Source of the DNA: Porphyromonas cangingivalis
Lineage (GTDB): Bacteria; Bacteroidota; Bacteroidia; Bacteroidales; Porphyromonadaceae
Assembly: GCF_900638305.1 (NCBI RefSeq)
Contig: NZ_LR134506.1
Location: forward strand, 2,108,001 to 2,172,000
Length of the DNA: 64,000 bases
Direction: 5' to 3'
In this document: piece by piece, positions 25,504 to 34,179 of the stretch
Position numbering within the stretch: the first letter of the stretch is position 1
Layout of the letters: each line of letters starts with the position of its first letter
Notes under the pieces: model-generated
What the model saw: the letters and a program-made list of their open reading frames with translations, nothing else
What the model was told of the DNA's origin: nothing
Database searches by the model: none
Position numbers and translations under genes: made by a program

Positions 25504-26333
25504 TGTTCTTTTTCCAAAAATAGTGCTACTCTCTCCGGATAGGTCTTATCCTTGCCAAACTGATCTTTCCCTCGGCTCCTAAAGCCGGTCAACTTCTCAA
25601 ATAGTGCATCAGGTGATTTCCATAGCAGCTTCATGAGGTTGCGATACTCTTGCTTGCTGCATTCAACGTATTTCCCTTTGGGATAGAGAAGGGTTTCATC
25701 CTCGACACGCTCTATCTGTATGCACGAAAAGGCAAATAGACCTTCGCTCTCCTCTGCGTGCAGGATAAGCCCCGGTAATCCGTAAAGCTTCCAAGGACCA
25801 TCGCTATAGGGTATCTCGGTGGTAAACCATGCCGTCCAATGTCGCCCTAAGTATTCGGTCTTGGCCTGCTGACAGTGATAGTCTGCGATGATACTATCCT
25901 TTGGTACCAAAGTCCACTTAGGCTTGCTCATCGGTTCTGTATAGCGCAGGTGCTTAAAGGTCTTTTCAGTGAAAGTGAAGCTATTCGTCGTGGGATAATT
26001 CTTCCATACCTGATAATTTAGGTTTGTTCTTGGGTAGCCTGCACGCTCGCAAGCATTCATCACATCTCCTTGGCTACCCCCTTGAGCCAAAATACGTTCT
26101 TTAATCAACTCCCTTTGGACATTATTGAGTCCATAGAAGTGGGAGATCTTGCCACCAATATCCAAGATGGCCTCATCCACAAGTGCTTGTTTTTGCCCTT
26201 CAAATTGATGGTACTTGGTAGTGTAATGGACTCTTATCTGTACCTTCTTCCTCCCTTCTCCCTTTGCTACAGAAGGTGTCCATACCATCATGGGGAGAAG
26301 TATCAATCCGAATATAACTCTATCTATTCTCAT
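25500..26333 (-). CDS. GLPGLI-family exported protein
   Basis: 277 residues with a signal peptide (FGLILLPMMVWTPSVA). The family name motif is present as KLYGLPGLILHAEE, preceded by WTAWFTTEIPYSDGPW, the usual context (TIGR01200 type). The N-terminal half matches GLPGLI members with a YxxxxY-type start and the central KTEYLGRHWTAWF. Function is unknown; these proteins often sit with a large TonB-receptor-like partner, as here, where the stop codon overlaps the start of the receptor gene. Probably periplasmic or surface. Confidence 0.9.
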   Translation of the reverse strand: MRIDRVIFGLILLPMMVWTPSVAKGEGRKKVQIRVHYTTKYHQFEGQKQALVDEAILDIGGKISHFYGLNNVQRELIKERILAQGGSQGDVMNACERAGYPRTNLNYQVWKNYPTTNSFTFTEKTFKHLRYTEPMSKPKWTLVPKDSIIADYHCQQAKTEYLGRHWTAWFTTEIPYSDGPWKLYGLPGLILHAEESEGLFAFSCIQIERVEDETLLYPKGKYVECSKQEYRNLMKLLWKSPDALFEKLTGFRSRGKDQFGKDKTYPERVALFLEKEQ

Positions 26334-26776
26334 TGGTAATTATTAGTTCGTTCAAATAGAATAAAATTGGAATCCCCTCTTTTATACATCATGGCCTGTA
26401 TCTCAATTGGTCTCTCAATCAGGATCCTCTGCCAAATTATGGTCAAGGCTTCTTTTTTCTATTGTCTATGTGTGATGTGTCTCTAAATATATAAAAAATA
26501 GTGCTAAAACCAATAAATAAGTTCAAGGAACTCAGGTACTGACATTCAAGGCTGTCTTCAAGGATGTTACAACACATACAGATACTTTTGTCTCGTAAAT
26601 TAACTTGATCCCCTGAGCTTTTATTCGTTCTGCGATACCTCAAAGTAGGGTGAGCCAAAGTTTTCTATTTGGACTCACCCGATTCTCGTTTATTATTGCT
26701 ACATTGCGGTGTAGAGTTTGCAGAAATATGGGATATTTGTGCTAATGTAGGTAATGAACTTAACAGTGTATTGGTT
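26334..26776. other. AT-rich gap between GLPGLI and cytidylate-kinase-like genes
   Basis: A 443-base region. A hairpin with GGGTGAG (26648-26654) and CTCACCC (26674-26680), plus CCAAA/TTTGG inside it, is the only clear structure. A 71-codon minus-strand frame (26443-26658) has no support as a gene. No promoter fitting TAnnTTTG exactly was found. Confidence 0.6.
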
Positions 26777-27418
26777 ATGACAACTAATTCATCTCCCAAC
26801 TATTTCATCACCATAGGGCGTTCGTACGGCAGTGGGGGACTGGCCCTTGCCGAGGCTATCAGTAAGGCACTTGGCATACCTATGTATGACAAAAACCTCT
26901 TGGATCTCACCGCCAAGGAGACCAACATACAGGCGGACATCCTGCGCAAGGTCGATGAGCGGAATACCCGAGCGTTTCCCTATATCTATGACTCGGGCTA
27001 TCCGATGACCAACGCATTCTATACGTACACTTCGGGATTTCTCAGCGATGAGAGCCTCTTTGCTCGTCAGTGCGCTACGATCGAACACCTTGCGACACAA
27101 GGCCCCGCGGTGTTTGTGGGGCGTTGTAGCGATTATGTCCTGAGGGAGCAGCCTCGGCTCATCTCGATCTTCGTGACCGATGACATGGAGCGTCGGGCTG
27201 CTCGGGTCATGGAGCGTCTCTCGATCTCGAAGGAGGAGGCCATAGAGAAGATCGAAAGGGTGGACAAGGAGCGTAAGGAGTACTATCTCTACTACACGAC
27301 AAGAGAGTGGGGTGTGGCAGACAATTATGACTTGTGCGTCCGACTTTCGAAGTTTGGCACGGATTGTGTAGTGAGAATGGTAAGGGACTTGGTGAGTCGT
27401 CTCACTCAGGTGCCTTGA
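26777..27418 (+). CDS. Cytidylate kinase-like family protein
   Basis: 214 residues starting MTTNSSPNYFITIGRSYGSGG; the frame is open 108 bases upstream but that part is intergenic in character, so ATG 26777 is chosen. The Gly-rich P-loop variant GRSYGSGGLALAEAISKALG, DKNLLDLTAKE, VFVGRCSDYVL (Walker B-like) and the lid FVTDDMERRAARVMERL match the cytidylate_kin2 family. It differs from the essential Cmk. The exact substrate is unproven. It lies 27 bases before the ClpC-type gene and is likely cotranscribed with it. Confidence 0.88.
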   Translation: MTTNSSPNYFITIGRSYGSGGLALAEAISKALGIPMYDKNLLDLTAKETNIQADILRKVDERNTRAFPYIYDSGYPMTNAFYTYTSGFLSDESLFARQCATIEHLATQGPAVFVGRCSDYVLREQPRLISIFVTDDMERRAARVMERLSISKEEAIEKIERVDKERKEYYLYYTTREWGVADNYDLCVRLSKFGTDCVVRMVRDLVSRLTQVP

Positions 27419-27445
27419 CAGTCGAACTACATTTTGACCGGAATA

Positions 27446-29596
27446 ATGATAGAAAAAGATACATACAACGATGATATGCGTATGAGCACCCCTCAGCCTT
27501 TCAAGGAGGACAACCCGGAAGAGAACTGGGGCGACGAGTTGCTCAACAACGATAAAAAGGAGAAGAAGCCGACCGAAGATAAGACGGACAAAGCTCCTAA
27601 GGAAAAGGGTAAGAAGGACACACCGATGCTGGATGCTTACGGCGTGTCGATCAATGATGCCGCTCGTAGCGGTAAGCTCGACCCTGTATATGGGCGCGAG
27701 GATGAGATGATGCGTATCGCTCAGATCCTCTGCCGAAAGAAGAAAAATAACCCTATCTTGCTCGGTGATCCGGGTGTAGGGAAGACGGCCATTGTCGAGG
27801 CTCTCGCTCAGAGGATAGAGGAGAAGAAGGTCCCCATCGCACTGATGGACAAGAAGATCGTCTCACTTGATCTGGCAAGTCTCGTGGCGGGATCGATGTA
27901 TCGTGGGCAGTTCGAGGAGCGTCTCAAGACAGTCATCTCAGAGCTCAAGGAGCATCCGGAGATCATCCTCTATATAGATGAGATACATACCATCATGGGG
28001 AGTGGTAATCCCGAAGGTGGACTCGATGCCGCAAATATCCTCAAGCCGGCTTTGGCTCGTGGTGAGGTGCGTTGTATCGGAGCGACGACCATGGAGGAGT
28101 ACCGCAAGTCGATAGAGAAGGATGGGGCGATGGATCGTAGGTTTCAGAAGGTGGTCGTCGCAGCAACTGATGAGGCAGAGACGCTCAACATCCTCAGACG
28201 ACTTCGCCCGACATACGAGAAGTTTCACAAGGTCAAGTACACGGACGAAGCTCTCGAGGCTTGTGTCAAGCTGACCGCAAGGTATGTCACCGAGCGACAG
28301 TTCCCTGACAAAGCCATAGATGCCCTCGATGAGTCCGGAGCACATACGTTCATCATGCATCAGGCTGAGCCTACACGCATCTCTGATTTGGAGGAGCGAC
28401 TCAAGACGGTACATGAGGCGAAGCTCCTTGCGGTCAAAAATCTCGACTATGAATTGGCAACAAAGTACAGGGATGAGGAGAAGGTCGCTCGTGAGGAACT
28501 AGATAAATATATCGAGGACTTGAAGAACGGAGTCGAGACTGCCGCACCACTCATCGTGGATGTGGATACGGTGGAGAAGGTCGTGTCGCTGTCTACCGGA
28601 TTGCCTTTGGAGTCGCTCACTCGTGACGATCTCAAGAACCTTTCAGGGCTCTCGGAGCGTCTGTCCGCTCGTGTCATCGGACAGGATCATGTCGTCTCCG
28701 ACATCTCGAGTGCCATCCAGCGTAACAAGGTAGGACTCCGCAATCCCTCCAGACCGATCGGGACTTTCCTTTTCCTTGGTTCTTCGGGTGTCGGTAAGAC
28801 CCATCTCTCCAAGCAGATCGCACGTGAGCTTTTCGGTAGCGAAAATGCCCTGATCAGGGTCGATATGAGTGAGTTTATGGAACGTCATGCGGTGTCACGT
28901 CTTATCGGTGCGCCTCCGGGATATGTGGGATACAATGAGGGGGGCGAACTGACAGAGAAGGTCCTCCGTAAGCCGTATTCGGTCGTCCTCTTCGATGAGA
29001 TAGAGAAGGCAAACCCCGAAGTGCACAACCTCTTGCTTCAGCTCCTCGATGATGGTATCCTCACGGACAGTACCGGTCGACGAGTCAACTTCAAAAACAC
29101 AATCATCATCATGACTTCGAATGTCGGGACACGACAGCTCAAGGACTTCGGTGATGGCATAGGCTTCCGTGATGCGGATACTTATGATCCCTCGGGTGTC
29201 TCACAGGCGGTGATACAGAAGGCTCTCAAGAGGAGTTTCTCTCCGGAGTTTCTCAACCGTATCGACCGAATAGTGACCTTCAATGCCCTCGGATCTGACG
29301 ACATACGTAAGATCGTGGATCTTGAACTTGGTGACTTGGACAAGCGTCTCGAACAGCTCAATATCACAGTCTCTTATACCGATGCGACCAAAACCTTCTT
29401 GGCTGAAAAGGGCTATGATCCACAGTATGGTGCGAGACCACTGCGGCGTGCCATCGCCAAGTATGTCGAAGACCTCATCACACAGGAGATCCTCGATGGC
29501 AATGTCCGACATGGTGGTGCTTACATCGTCGACATCTCTCATGAGGGTGGCGAACAGGGACTGAGAGTGATTGCTCCCGAATTGTCACTGTCGTAG
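27446..29596 (+). CDS. ClpC-type AAA+ unfoldase lacking the Clp N domain
   Basis: 716 residues from ATG 27446 (a TTG 12 bases earlier is also in frame). Two AAA+ modules: D1 with GDPGVGKT (about residue 106) and LYIDEIH (about 174); D2 with GSSGVGKT (about 446) and VLFDEIE (about 515). A UVR-like coiled middle region (NLDYELATKYRDEEK) marks the ClpC branch. The first 60 residues are a Lys/Glu-rich disordered segment, so the paired Clp N repeats normally present are absent. In D2 an IGF tripeptide (about residue 571) sits where ClpP-binding loops occur, so it probably still feeds ClpP. Adaptor-dependent substrate choice may therefore differ (inference). Confidence 0.92.
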   Translation: MIEKDTYNDDMRMSTPQPFKEDNPEENWGDELLNNDKKEKKPTEDKTDKAPKEKGKKDTPMLDAYGVSINDAARSGKLDPVYGREDEMMRIAQILCRKKKNNPILLGDPGVGKTAIVEALAQRIEEKKVPIALMDKKIVSLDLASLVAGSMYRGQFEERLKTVISELKEHPEIILYIDEIHTIMGSGNPEGGLDAANILKPALARGEVRCIGATTMEEYRKSIEKDGAMDRRFQKVVVAATDEAETLNILRRLRPTYEKFHKVKYTDEALEACVKLTARYVTERQFPDKAIDALDESGAHTFIMHQAEPTRISDLEERLKTVHEAKLLAVKNLDYELATKYRDEEKVAREELDKYIEDLKNGVETAAPLIVDVDTVEKVVSLSTGLPLESLTRDDLKNLSGLSERLSARVIGQDHVVSDISSAIQRNKVGLRNPSRPIGTFLFLGSSGVGKTHLSKQIARELFGSENALIRVDMSEFMERHAVSRLIGAPPGYVGYNEGGELTEKVLRKPYSVVLFDEIEKANPEVHNLLLQLLDDGILTDSTGRRVNFKNTIIIMTSNVGTRQLKDFGDGIGFRDADTYDPSGVSQAVIQKALKRSFSPEFLNRIDRIVTFNALGSDDIRKIVDLELGDLDKRLEQLNITVSYTDATKTFLAEKGYDPQYGARPLRRAIAKYVEDLITQEILDGNVRHGGAYIVDISHEGGEQGLRVIAPELSLS

Positions 29597-29615
29597 TAAT
29601 ATTCTCGTAAAATAA

Positions 29616-29646
29616 TTTGCCTGTTCGGAAAAAAGCGTTAACTTTG
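29616..29646 (+). promoter_or_regulatory. Promoter of tRNA-Met
   Basis: TTTG (29616-29619), 19-base spacer, TAACTTTG (29639-29646): the best match to the Bacteroidota consensus in this window. The tRNA starts 11 bases later. Confidence 0.8.
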
Positions 29647-29656
29647 CAGGGCAAAT

Positions 29657-29730
29657 GGCGAGATAGCTCAGATGGTTAGAGCGCATGATTCATAATCATG
29701 AGGTCCCGAGTTCAATTCTCGGTCTCGCTA
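29657..29730 (+). tRNA. tRNA-Met (CAT), elongator type
   Basis: Cloverleaf: acceptor GGCGAGA/TCTCGCT, D arm with GCTC/GAGC, anticodon stem CATGA/TCATG with loop TTCATAA (CAT), T stem CCGAG/CTCGG, discriminator A. The first pair is G-U, as in the tRNA-Arg of this window. CCA is not encoded. An Ile2 (lysidine) identity cannot be fully excluded. Confidence 0.93.
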
Positions 29731-29740
29731 CTCAAAGTGT

Positions 29741-29781
29741 AAGCCTTGAAATTCTCTTAGTGAGACTTTCAAGGCTTTTTT
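29741..29781 (+). terminator. Terminator of tRNA-Met
   Basis: A perfect 11-bp stem AAGCCTTGAAA/TTTCAAGGCTT (29741-29751 with 29767-29777) and a T run to 29781. Confidence 0.88.
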
Positions 29782-29874
29782 GTGTTGCTTTGTCTGTGGG
29801 AGAATTTGCCTCAAGAGAATCAACGGTCTATGCATGAAAGGCTTGGGGGCGTTGAGGAGGTGTCACCTCATTAG

Positions 29875-32487
29875 TCAGAAGTTGAAGCGGAGTTCCCCTT
29901 TGATGCCATAATCAGGACCGGCATTGATCCCGGGAGGGGTGAGGCGTCTGAAGACATCGACACGCAAGATTCGCAGGATGTTTTCGAATCCGAACCCTAT
30001 CTCCACGTGTGTGGTGTGAGTCATCTCCGAGGTCGATGAGGGGAGGATGAAGAGTTCTTTGCTTGTCTTGACACTATTGAGTTTGGAGGTGTTGCCATAG
30101 AGGGCATTGAGAGAGAGTACTCCTCGAAGGTTGAGACGGTTGAGGAGTGGGATGCGACTGATGAGCCATCCTCTCATGTGGTAAGATGCAAAGAGTGTCG
30201 CATATTCGTCTCCTATGTATTCGAGTGGTCGGAGGAGCTGAAATGAGTGTTCATTGTAGGCTATTGCCGAGTTGGTAGGCGGGGTATAGAGGTGAGGGAA
30301 GGGGACATTGTTCCAGATTTTACCCACCACCATCTTGTAGTCCAAGTTGCCATACGATGAGAACCATAACCTTTGTTCGATCCCGGCTTCGGTCTTGTTG
30401 AAGTAGAAGTCTCCGCCGAGGAGCTTCACCGAGGTGTCATGTCGTAGGGTGAAGATGGGGAGATCTCTTTGCTGTTGTCGTCTTGAGCCTGCCTTGAGGT
30501 TACCTTCGTAGACACGCTCGCCCGGAGCATAGCGTAGCTGAATGCCGAAAGACATGTCTTGAAGGTGAGGGAGATTGAGGAAGGTCGAATCCTTCTGAAC
30601 GTAGACATAGGAGAGCGACCCTGTAGGTTTGTCGAGCGTGTGTCTCGCTGAGAGCTCGACGGATAGCCCATTCAGTCCGTTGTGTCGGTATCTGAGTCGC
30701 CATGTCTTGCGATACGAACGGCTCGTGAGGTACGAAGTCCCGAGGTTGCGTAAGATGTTGTCCTTATCATTGTCATTGTAGATCTGCCCGGGGGTATGGA
30801 GGTCGTACTCGTGCATGAGTGATAGATCATGCCTTGGGAACTCGTCAAGGAAGTAGCGTTTGTCTTTGAAGCTATAAGTCACTTCTCCATTGTACTTCCA
30901 CTGCTTATCGCCGAAGCCGTAAGCTCCATAGCCGGAGATGAAGAGTCGTGGGGACAGGTAGCCCGTGCTCCGTCCCCCGAAGCGCAGACGGACCCCCTCG
31001 ATGTCGTTTTTGCTATAGAAGGTCGGTATCGGGCCGATGTCAAACTTACTCCCTCCATAGTACTTGTACGGTGAGTAAGATGTGCGGATGTAACCTCGTG
31101 AGATCATCTCAGCAGCGTCCAATGCTATTTTGTAGAAAGGGACACGTCGTACTTCCTCGAGAAAACCCTTTGCTCCATCATCCGATGCCAGGAGCGGTTG
31201 GGACGTGAGTTCTACACCATAACGAGCAGCCTCGGGAGCATCGGACAAGTTGCGTATCGGGATAGGGCTGCGTGTGAGCAGAGTGTCCGGAGTCTCAAAG
31301 TTATACTTATCGTATTTCCTCGTGTGCTCGGCATAGAGGGCGAGAGCCTTCTTAAAGAGTGTGAGGTTGATGTTCATCTCCTCCTTGTCTACCACCCAGC
31401 GGCCGTTGTCGCTCTCTTTGAAATCCTGAGTGATCTTGAGTGCTCCGACGAAATTGAGATTGATCGTCTTCGGGACTTCCATCTCACATCTCAATACCTG
31501 TAGCTCACCATCCGACATCGTCAAGTAGAGCTGCCCCCTGAAGCAGAAAGTCCTGGGGTTGTATGGGTAGTACTGTATGACCTGTGTGACCCGTCCCCGG
31601 GTGATGATCGTGTCCGTGAGATAGTATTTGTAGAACCTCGGTGCCGTACTTGATAGTGGAGAGACAAAACGATTATCGAGGAGCTTGATGTCATCCTTGA
31701 ATATGTCTATGCGAGGGAAGATCTCCTCCAAACTTTGTGTCATCGTACCATCGTCGATGTTCTGATCGACGCCGGTACGGTTACGGTAGCGTATGATCTC
31801 CCGCACTCGATCATCGTCGGGATTGTGTCCGATGTCGTACACCGTCTCTCTGAGTGAGAGTGGAAGCACCCACTTGCCATTGAGCTTGGAAGTCGTGACG
31901 TAGTTGCGAAAGAATGGAAAAAGTCGGTTGAGTAACTTATTATTCAGATCAAAGTTGGCGATAGCCAGGTTCAGCTTGTCATACACGCGATAAGTGTACT
32001 CATCTCTCTTCGATGCTCTCGCCTGAATAAGGGTGTCGAGGAGGAGTAGCGCGGGATTGCCCTGAGCTTGGTACACCGACCGTGCACGCTCGACCAAGAC
32101 CTCATTGGCCAACTGTCCGATCGGCATCATCTCTATGCGTACGGTGTCACCTGCAAGATCTCGTGGGATATAAGTGTGTGTGATGGGGTGGTAGTCCGAG
32201 TGCACCAAGTTGATGCTTATTGCCTTTCCTGAAGAGATGACCTCCTGCGAGATCTTGAGCCTGAATGCTCCCGATAGCAGTGTTGTGTGCTGTTGCTTCG
32301 TGGGGAGGTATGAGACAGCGGACACCCCATGGATAGGCTTGTGGTTGAGTGCATCGGTGACCTTGACAATGTGGGAGACTTGGGCATGAATATCCATCGA
32401 CATGACCGATAGGGTACAAAGACCTACGACCAGCCACACCACATATCTCCACGGTACCATGCCCGATACAACTCTCATCCTCTTCAC
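29875..32487 (-). CDS. DUF5686 outer-membrane protein with carboxypeptidase-regulatory-like domain
   Basis: 870 residues. A signal peptide (LVVGLCTLSVMSMDIHAQ) is followed by a CarboxypepD_reg-like beta domain (VKVTDALNHKPIHGVSAVSY) and then the DUF5686 region. Landmarks are the long periplasmic segment with DEYTYRVYDKLNLAI, IIRYRNRTGVDQNI and FYKYYLTDT, and a C-terminal barrel ending LKGELRFNF-like (final residue Phe). These are large Bacteroidota outer-membrane proteins without known function. The last residues fit a BAM signal. It is monocistronic, convergent with tRNA-Met. Confidence 0.87.
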   Translation of the reverse strand: MKRMRVVSGMVPWRYVVWLVVGLCTLSVMSMDIHAQVSHIVKVTDALNHKPIHGVSAVSYLPTKQQHTTLLSGAFRLKISQEVISSGKAISINLVHSDYHPITHTYIPRDLAGDTVRIEMMPIGQLANEVLVERARSVYQAQGNPALLLLDTLIQARASKRDEYTYRVYDKLNLAIANFDLNNKLLNRLFPFFRNYVTTSKLNGKWVLPLSLRETVYDIGHNPDDDRVREIIRYRNRTGVDQNIDDGTMTQSLEEIFPRIDIFKDDIKLLDNRFVSPLSSTAPRFYKYYLTDTIITRGRVTQVIQYYPYNPRTFCFRGQLYLTMSDGELQVLRCEMEVPKTINLNFVGALKITQDFKESDNGRWVVDKEEMNINLTLFKKALALYAEHTRKYDKYNFETPDTLLTRSPIPIRNLSDAPEAARYGVELTSQPLLASDDGAKGFLEEVRRVPFYKIALDAAEMISRGYIRTSYSPYKYYGGSKFDIGPIPTFYSKNDIEGVRLRFGGRSTGYLSPRLFISGYGAYGFGDKQWKYNGEVTYSFKDKRYFLDEFPRHDLSLMHEYDLHTPGQIYNDNDKDNILRNLGTSYLTSRSYRKTWRLRYRHNGLNGLSVELSARHTLDKPTGSLSYVYVQKDSTFLNLPHLQDMSFGIQLRYAPGERVYEGNLKAGSRRQQQRDLPIFTLRHDTSVKLLGGDFYFNKTEAGIEQRLWFSSYGNLDYKMVVGKIWNNVPFPHLYTPPTNSAIAYNEHSFQLLRPLEYIGDEYATLFASYHMRGWLISRIPLLNRLNLRGVLSLNALYGNTSKLNSVKTSKELFILPSSTSEMTHTTHVEIGFGFENILRILRVDVFRRLTPPGINAGPDYGIKGELRFNF

Positions 32488-32781
32488 TGACTCTTCTGCC
32501 CCTCTACGAATACTTATCGCACAAGTGTTTTTAACATTGAGTTTCAGACGAATTTACAAACAAAATTTGGTTTCTACTTACCAAGTCTGCAGAAAAATAC
32601 ACACTCTTCTGGATATAAACACATCACCAAGAAGGGCTCATTAGTCAACACAAAGACAACGTACGGACATTCACTCCGAGTTGGTTATCGTCAATTACAG
32701 TCAAATAAATCGCCACATCGAAACAAGATCAAGCCCTTGGATATGAAGTCTACGATAGAATTTGGTGTTAAAAGAAAAAAG

Positions 32782-33186
32782 TTATTTCAATTCCCTATGC
32801 AAATCCTTACCCTCAGGGGACGTTTTATACTGTGAGAGAAATCCCGAAAGAATGACGACAGCTAAAGCACCACTAAGCATCACACTTATCACCTCAGATA
32901 TTCCCTTGACAAAGAAGGCATAAACCGAAACCCCTACAGTCACCACTACGAAAACGATGATGCCCATAAGGACTACCTTGAAGTAACTTGTTCTCTCCTT
33001 TGGAGTCATCTTGTGAGATTTCGTTTTCGGATCCAAGAACACAGCCATCAACAAGATCGCGGCAAAGAAGAAGTAAAACGATTGATCAAGGTAAGAGTCT
33101 CCTTCAGAGATGTTCCAAAAAGCATAAGCCACATAGCCGATAGCGAGAAGAAGTTCGGCAAGTTTACGGAAAGAAGTAGAAGTCAT
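32782..33186 (-). CDS. Small membrane protein, unknown
   Basis: 134 residues with four hydrophobic segments (about 8-26, 36-51, 68-92, 96-114) joined by basic, Lys-rich loops (DPKTKSHKMTPKERTS). No recognised motif. It resembles the many small uncharacterised inner-membrane proteins of Bacteroidota. The surrounding region is AT-rich, and no exact TAnnTTTG element was found upstream. Confidence 0.7.
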   Translation of the reverse strand: MTSTSFRKLAELLLAIGYVAYAFWNISEGDSYLDQSFYFFFAAILLMAVFLDPKTKSHKMTPKERTSYFKVVLMGIIVFVVVTVGVSVYAFFVKGISEVISVMLSGALAVVILSGFLSQYKTSPEGKDLHRELK

Positions 33187-33474
33187 AGTATTTTAATTAT
33201 ATGTTATTTGATGGTTAATCATTTATCATTTGAAGTCTTTCATACTCGGTAGTAATTCGGTAGTTATATTTTGTCAGAGATCGTATTCTCTGTCCTACAA
33301 TGATACTGATTTTTAATCAAAAAATACAAATAGTTGATCCATTTTAAGCTAAAGTCCTCATATCACTCATGCGCACAAAGTAGAGAGAACAGTTTTCTGT
33401 CGATCCTCAATTAACGGCTGGAGACGAGCTGAGTCACCATATCTTGGGTCGTGGGGCGGGTTGGCAGCTCGCTA
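33187..33474. other. AT-rich intergenic region before the TetR gene
   Basis: Nearly 290 bases (about 345 counting to the TetR start) without a gene. I see no repeat or strong hairpin before the palindromes at 33475. Confidence 0.5.
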
Positions 33475-33523
33475 AATACCGAGATGATGGTATTGTGAAC
33501 ACTGTTCATGGGTGATAACTTTG
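33475..33523 (+). promoter_or_regulatory. Promoter with two palindromes, probable TetR operator
   Basis: TTG (33493-33495), 20-base spacer, TAACTTTG (33516-33523). The spacer contains the palindrome TGAAC-act-GTTCA (33496-33508). A second palindrome, AATACC-8-GGTATT (33475-33494), covers the -33 box. Both are where a TetR-family repressor would block RNA polymerase. Confidence 0.65.
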
Positions 33524-33531
33524 TGATAGGT

Positions 33532-34152
33532 ATGAAACAGGATTTGAGCAACAACAAGACCAGATGGAGGATACTCCAGGCTGCCCGTGAGGAATTCATC
33601 GCGAAGGGCTTCAGGGATGCCTCTCTCCGAGTGATCGCCAGAGAGGTAGGGGTGACGGTGAGTAATATCTACAACCATTTTGACAACAAGGATGCCTTGT
33701 TCAGGGCTGTCCTCACACCACTGCTGGAGGCGAGCGAGACGATACTGAAGGAGCATTGTAGCGAAGAGAACATGGAGCTGTACATGAATACCCCCTCTCG
33801 CTACCGAGACGTGACAGTGGATGAGTTTGTCAAGCTGACGAAGCACTACCGCACGGAGATCAAACTCCTCTTCCTACGTTCCGGCGGATCCTCTCTGGAG
33901 CATTACAAGGATAGTCTCTTGGAGCGGCAGGTGGCATTCGGATTGACTTACCTGCGAGCGTTTAAGGAGAAGTATCCACAGGTTTATAGTGAGGTCTCTC
34001 CCTTCTTCCTCAAACTGTCCTCTACATGGTGGGTCAATATCCTCACCGAGATCGTATCTAACGATGCTCTCACCGAGGCCGAACTCGAACAAGGTCTGAG
34101 GGAATACGTCACCTTTGCGACGGCAGGGTGGAAAGAATTGATGCAGATATAA
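33532..34152 (+). CDS. TetR/AcrR-family transcriptional regulator
   Basis: 206 residues from ATG 33532; an in-frame ATG at 33508 lies inside the promoter and is disfavoured. The N-terminal helix-turn-helix reads ASLRVIAREVGVTVSNIYNHF then DNKDALFRAV, the classic TetR DNA-binding block, followed by an all-helical ligand domain with no recognised ligand signature. It precedes the MMPL exporter by 27 bases and probably represses its own operon through the palindromes in the promoter. The mRNA would be leaderless or nearly so; a TTG at 33544 is another possible start. Confidence 0.93.
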   Translation: MKQDLSNNKTRWRILQAAREEFIAKGFRDASLRVIAREVGVTVSNIYNHFDNKDALFRAVLTPLLEASETILKEHCSEENMELYMNTPSRYRDVTVDEFVKLTKHYRTEIKLLFLRSGGSSLEHYKDSLLERQVAFGLTYLRAFKEKYPQVYSEVSPFFLKLSSTWWVNILTEIVSNDALTEAELEQGLREYVTFATAGWKELMQI

Positions 34153-34179
34153 TACATAATTTATTTATACCATACACAC

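Noticed and set aside
26443-26658. A 71-codon minus-strand frame upstream of GLPGLI
   Set aside because: No motif, no promoter, and the sequence runs through a hairpin region.
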